This document shows positions 63,399 through 64,000 of a DNA stretch of 64,000 nucleotides, piece after piece; positions within the stretch are counted from its first letter, which is position 1, and the number at the start of each line of letters is the position of its first letter. Under the pieces are notes generated by a model, which searched no databases, was not told the DNA's origin, and worked only from the letters and a program-made list of their open reading frames with translations. The stretch is from Phocaeicola faecium (lineage in GTDB: Bacteria > Bacteroidota > Bacteroidia > Bacteroidales > Bacteroidaceae): NCBI RefSeq assembly GCF_014837055.1, contig NZ_JACSPQ010000006.1:248001-312000 (forward strand). The letters are read 5' to 3'. The position numbers were made by a program, and so were the translations under genes.

Positions 63399-64000
63399 TT
63401 ATGATCTGTTGATAAGTTCTCGCATGATTGTTGTCATTTTCGGTTGGGCAGCGTCAGCGGCTTTTTGTACTTCCTCATGAGATACCTCTACTATTTTTCC
63501 TTCCACACCCAAGTCGGTGATGACTGAAATGCCGAATACCTTGATGCCACAGTGGTTGGCAACGATAACTTCGGGTACGGTAGACATACCCACTGCGTCT
63601 GCCCCTAAAATGTGGAACATCTTATATTCGGCAGGAGTTTCAAAAGTGGGTCCTTGCGTACCGATATAGATGCCTTGCTGCACGTTGATGCCTTTCTCTT
63701 CGGCTATCTGAAGAGCCTTGTTAATGAGTTCTTTCGAGTAGGCTTCGCTCATGTCCGGGAATCGTGGACCGTATTCGATGTTCTTTCCGCGCAGCGGGTG
63801 TTCCGGGAAGAAGTTGATATGATCGGTAATAATCATCAGGTCGCCGATAGAAAAATCAGGGTTCATGCCTCCGGCCGCATTCGATACGAATAAGGTTTTG
63901 ATACCGAGTTCGCGCATTACGCGGACGGGGAAAGTTACTTCTTGCATCGAGTAACCCTCGTAGAAGTGAAAACGTCCTTGCATTGCCATGATGTCTTTGT
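63399..64000 (-). CDS. punA: purine nucleoside phosphorylase (5' end outside window)
   Basis: The frame is open to the window edge and covers about 200 C-terminal residues. [83 protein letters not shown] and ISVITDLG are the blocks of the trimeric (mammalian-like) PNP family, including the Glu and Asn that bind the purine base. It splits inosine and guanosine with phosphate. The symbol is by family and could differ. It heads an operon with thiL. Confidence 0.93.
   Translation of the reverse strand, partial: KDIMAMQGRFHFYEGYSMQEVTFPVRVMRELGIKTLFVSNAAGGMNPDFSIGDLMIITDHINFFPEHPLRGKNIEYGPRFPDMSEAYSKELINKALQIAEEKGINVQQGIYIGTQGPTFETPAEYKMFHILGADAVGMSTVPEVIVANHCGIKVFGISVITDLGVEGKIVEVSHEEVQKAADAAQPKMTTIMRELINRS

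Overview
The window is a chromosomal segment from a member of the Bacteroidaceae (Bacteroides or Phocaeicola type; species not determined). The evidence is: promoters with the Bacteroidetes -7 box TAnnTTTG and, at the best sites, a -33 TTTG; a RagA/SusC plus RagB/SusD pair; family-restricted genes (DUF3467, DUF6377, DUF4488, DUF5009, DUF4250); a two-component TatAC translocase; and a secY-map-infA-rpmJ gene order. No rRNA or tRNA gene, CRISPR array, intact insertion sequence or prophage was seen.

Layout. 1-4.9 kb: 3' end of rpoB and complete rpoC, closed by a strong terminator. 4.9-8.4 kb: an IS5-type transposase remnant, an outer-membrane barrel protein, DUF3467, and a DUF6377 membrane regulator. 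8.7-14.4 kb: tatA-tatC followed by two Gfo/Idh/MocA oxidoreductases (the second with a clear twin-arginine signal), a DUF1080 lipoprotein and an exported sugar isomerase. This set fits a 3-keto-glycoside cleavage pathway coupled to the machine that exports one of its enzymes. 14.4-32.7 kb: one 33-gene str-S10-spc-alpha block from rpsL to rplQ, including fusA, secY, map, infA and rpoA. It has no tuf and no adk. 32.7-41.1 kb: rnhB, a SusC/SusD pair without linked hydrolases or regulator, gpmI, and a DUF3109 protein.

41.2-51.7 kb is glycan-related. It holds a fimbrillin-like lipoprotein, a minus-strand operon GH89 - DUF5009 - GH92 - GH28, and a divergent Ser-type sulfatase. GH89, DUF5009 and the sulfatase resemble NAGLU, HGSNAT and GNS, three lysosomal enzymes of heparan sulfate breakdown. 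51.8-57.2 kb: MATE transporter, barrel protein, GntR-SPFH pair, small membrane protein, proC, DUF4250. 57.4-64 kb: purB, a pseudouridine synthase with a long disordered head, asnS, DUF4488, thiL and the 3' part of a purine nucleoside phosphorylase.

The least explained signal is in the gaps between genes. A composite hairpin repeat of about 90 bp occurs five times (near 5.05, 38.58, 49.91, 55.82 and 61.63 kb), in both orientations. Its modules are a CTACCCATAGG / CCTATGGGTAG hairpin, a CATCCGCATGA core, and a CTAACGGTAG hairpin, followed in the best copies by a T-run. The two best copies differ by a compensatory base-pair change. A 190-bp foldback element and an AGAGCCTGTTT repeat family also occur.
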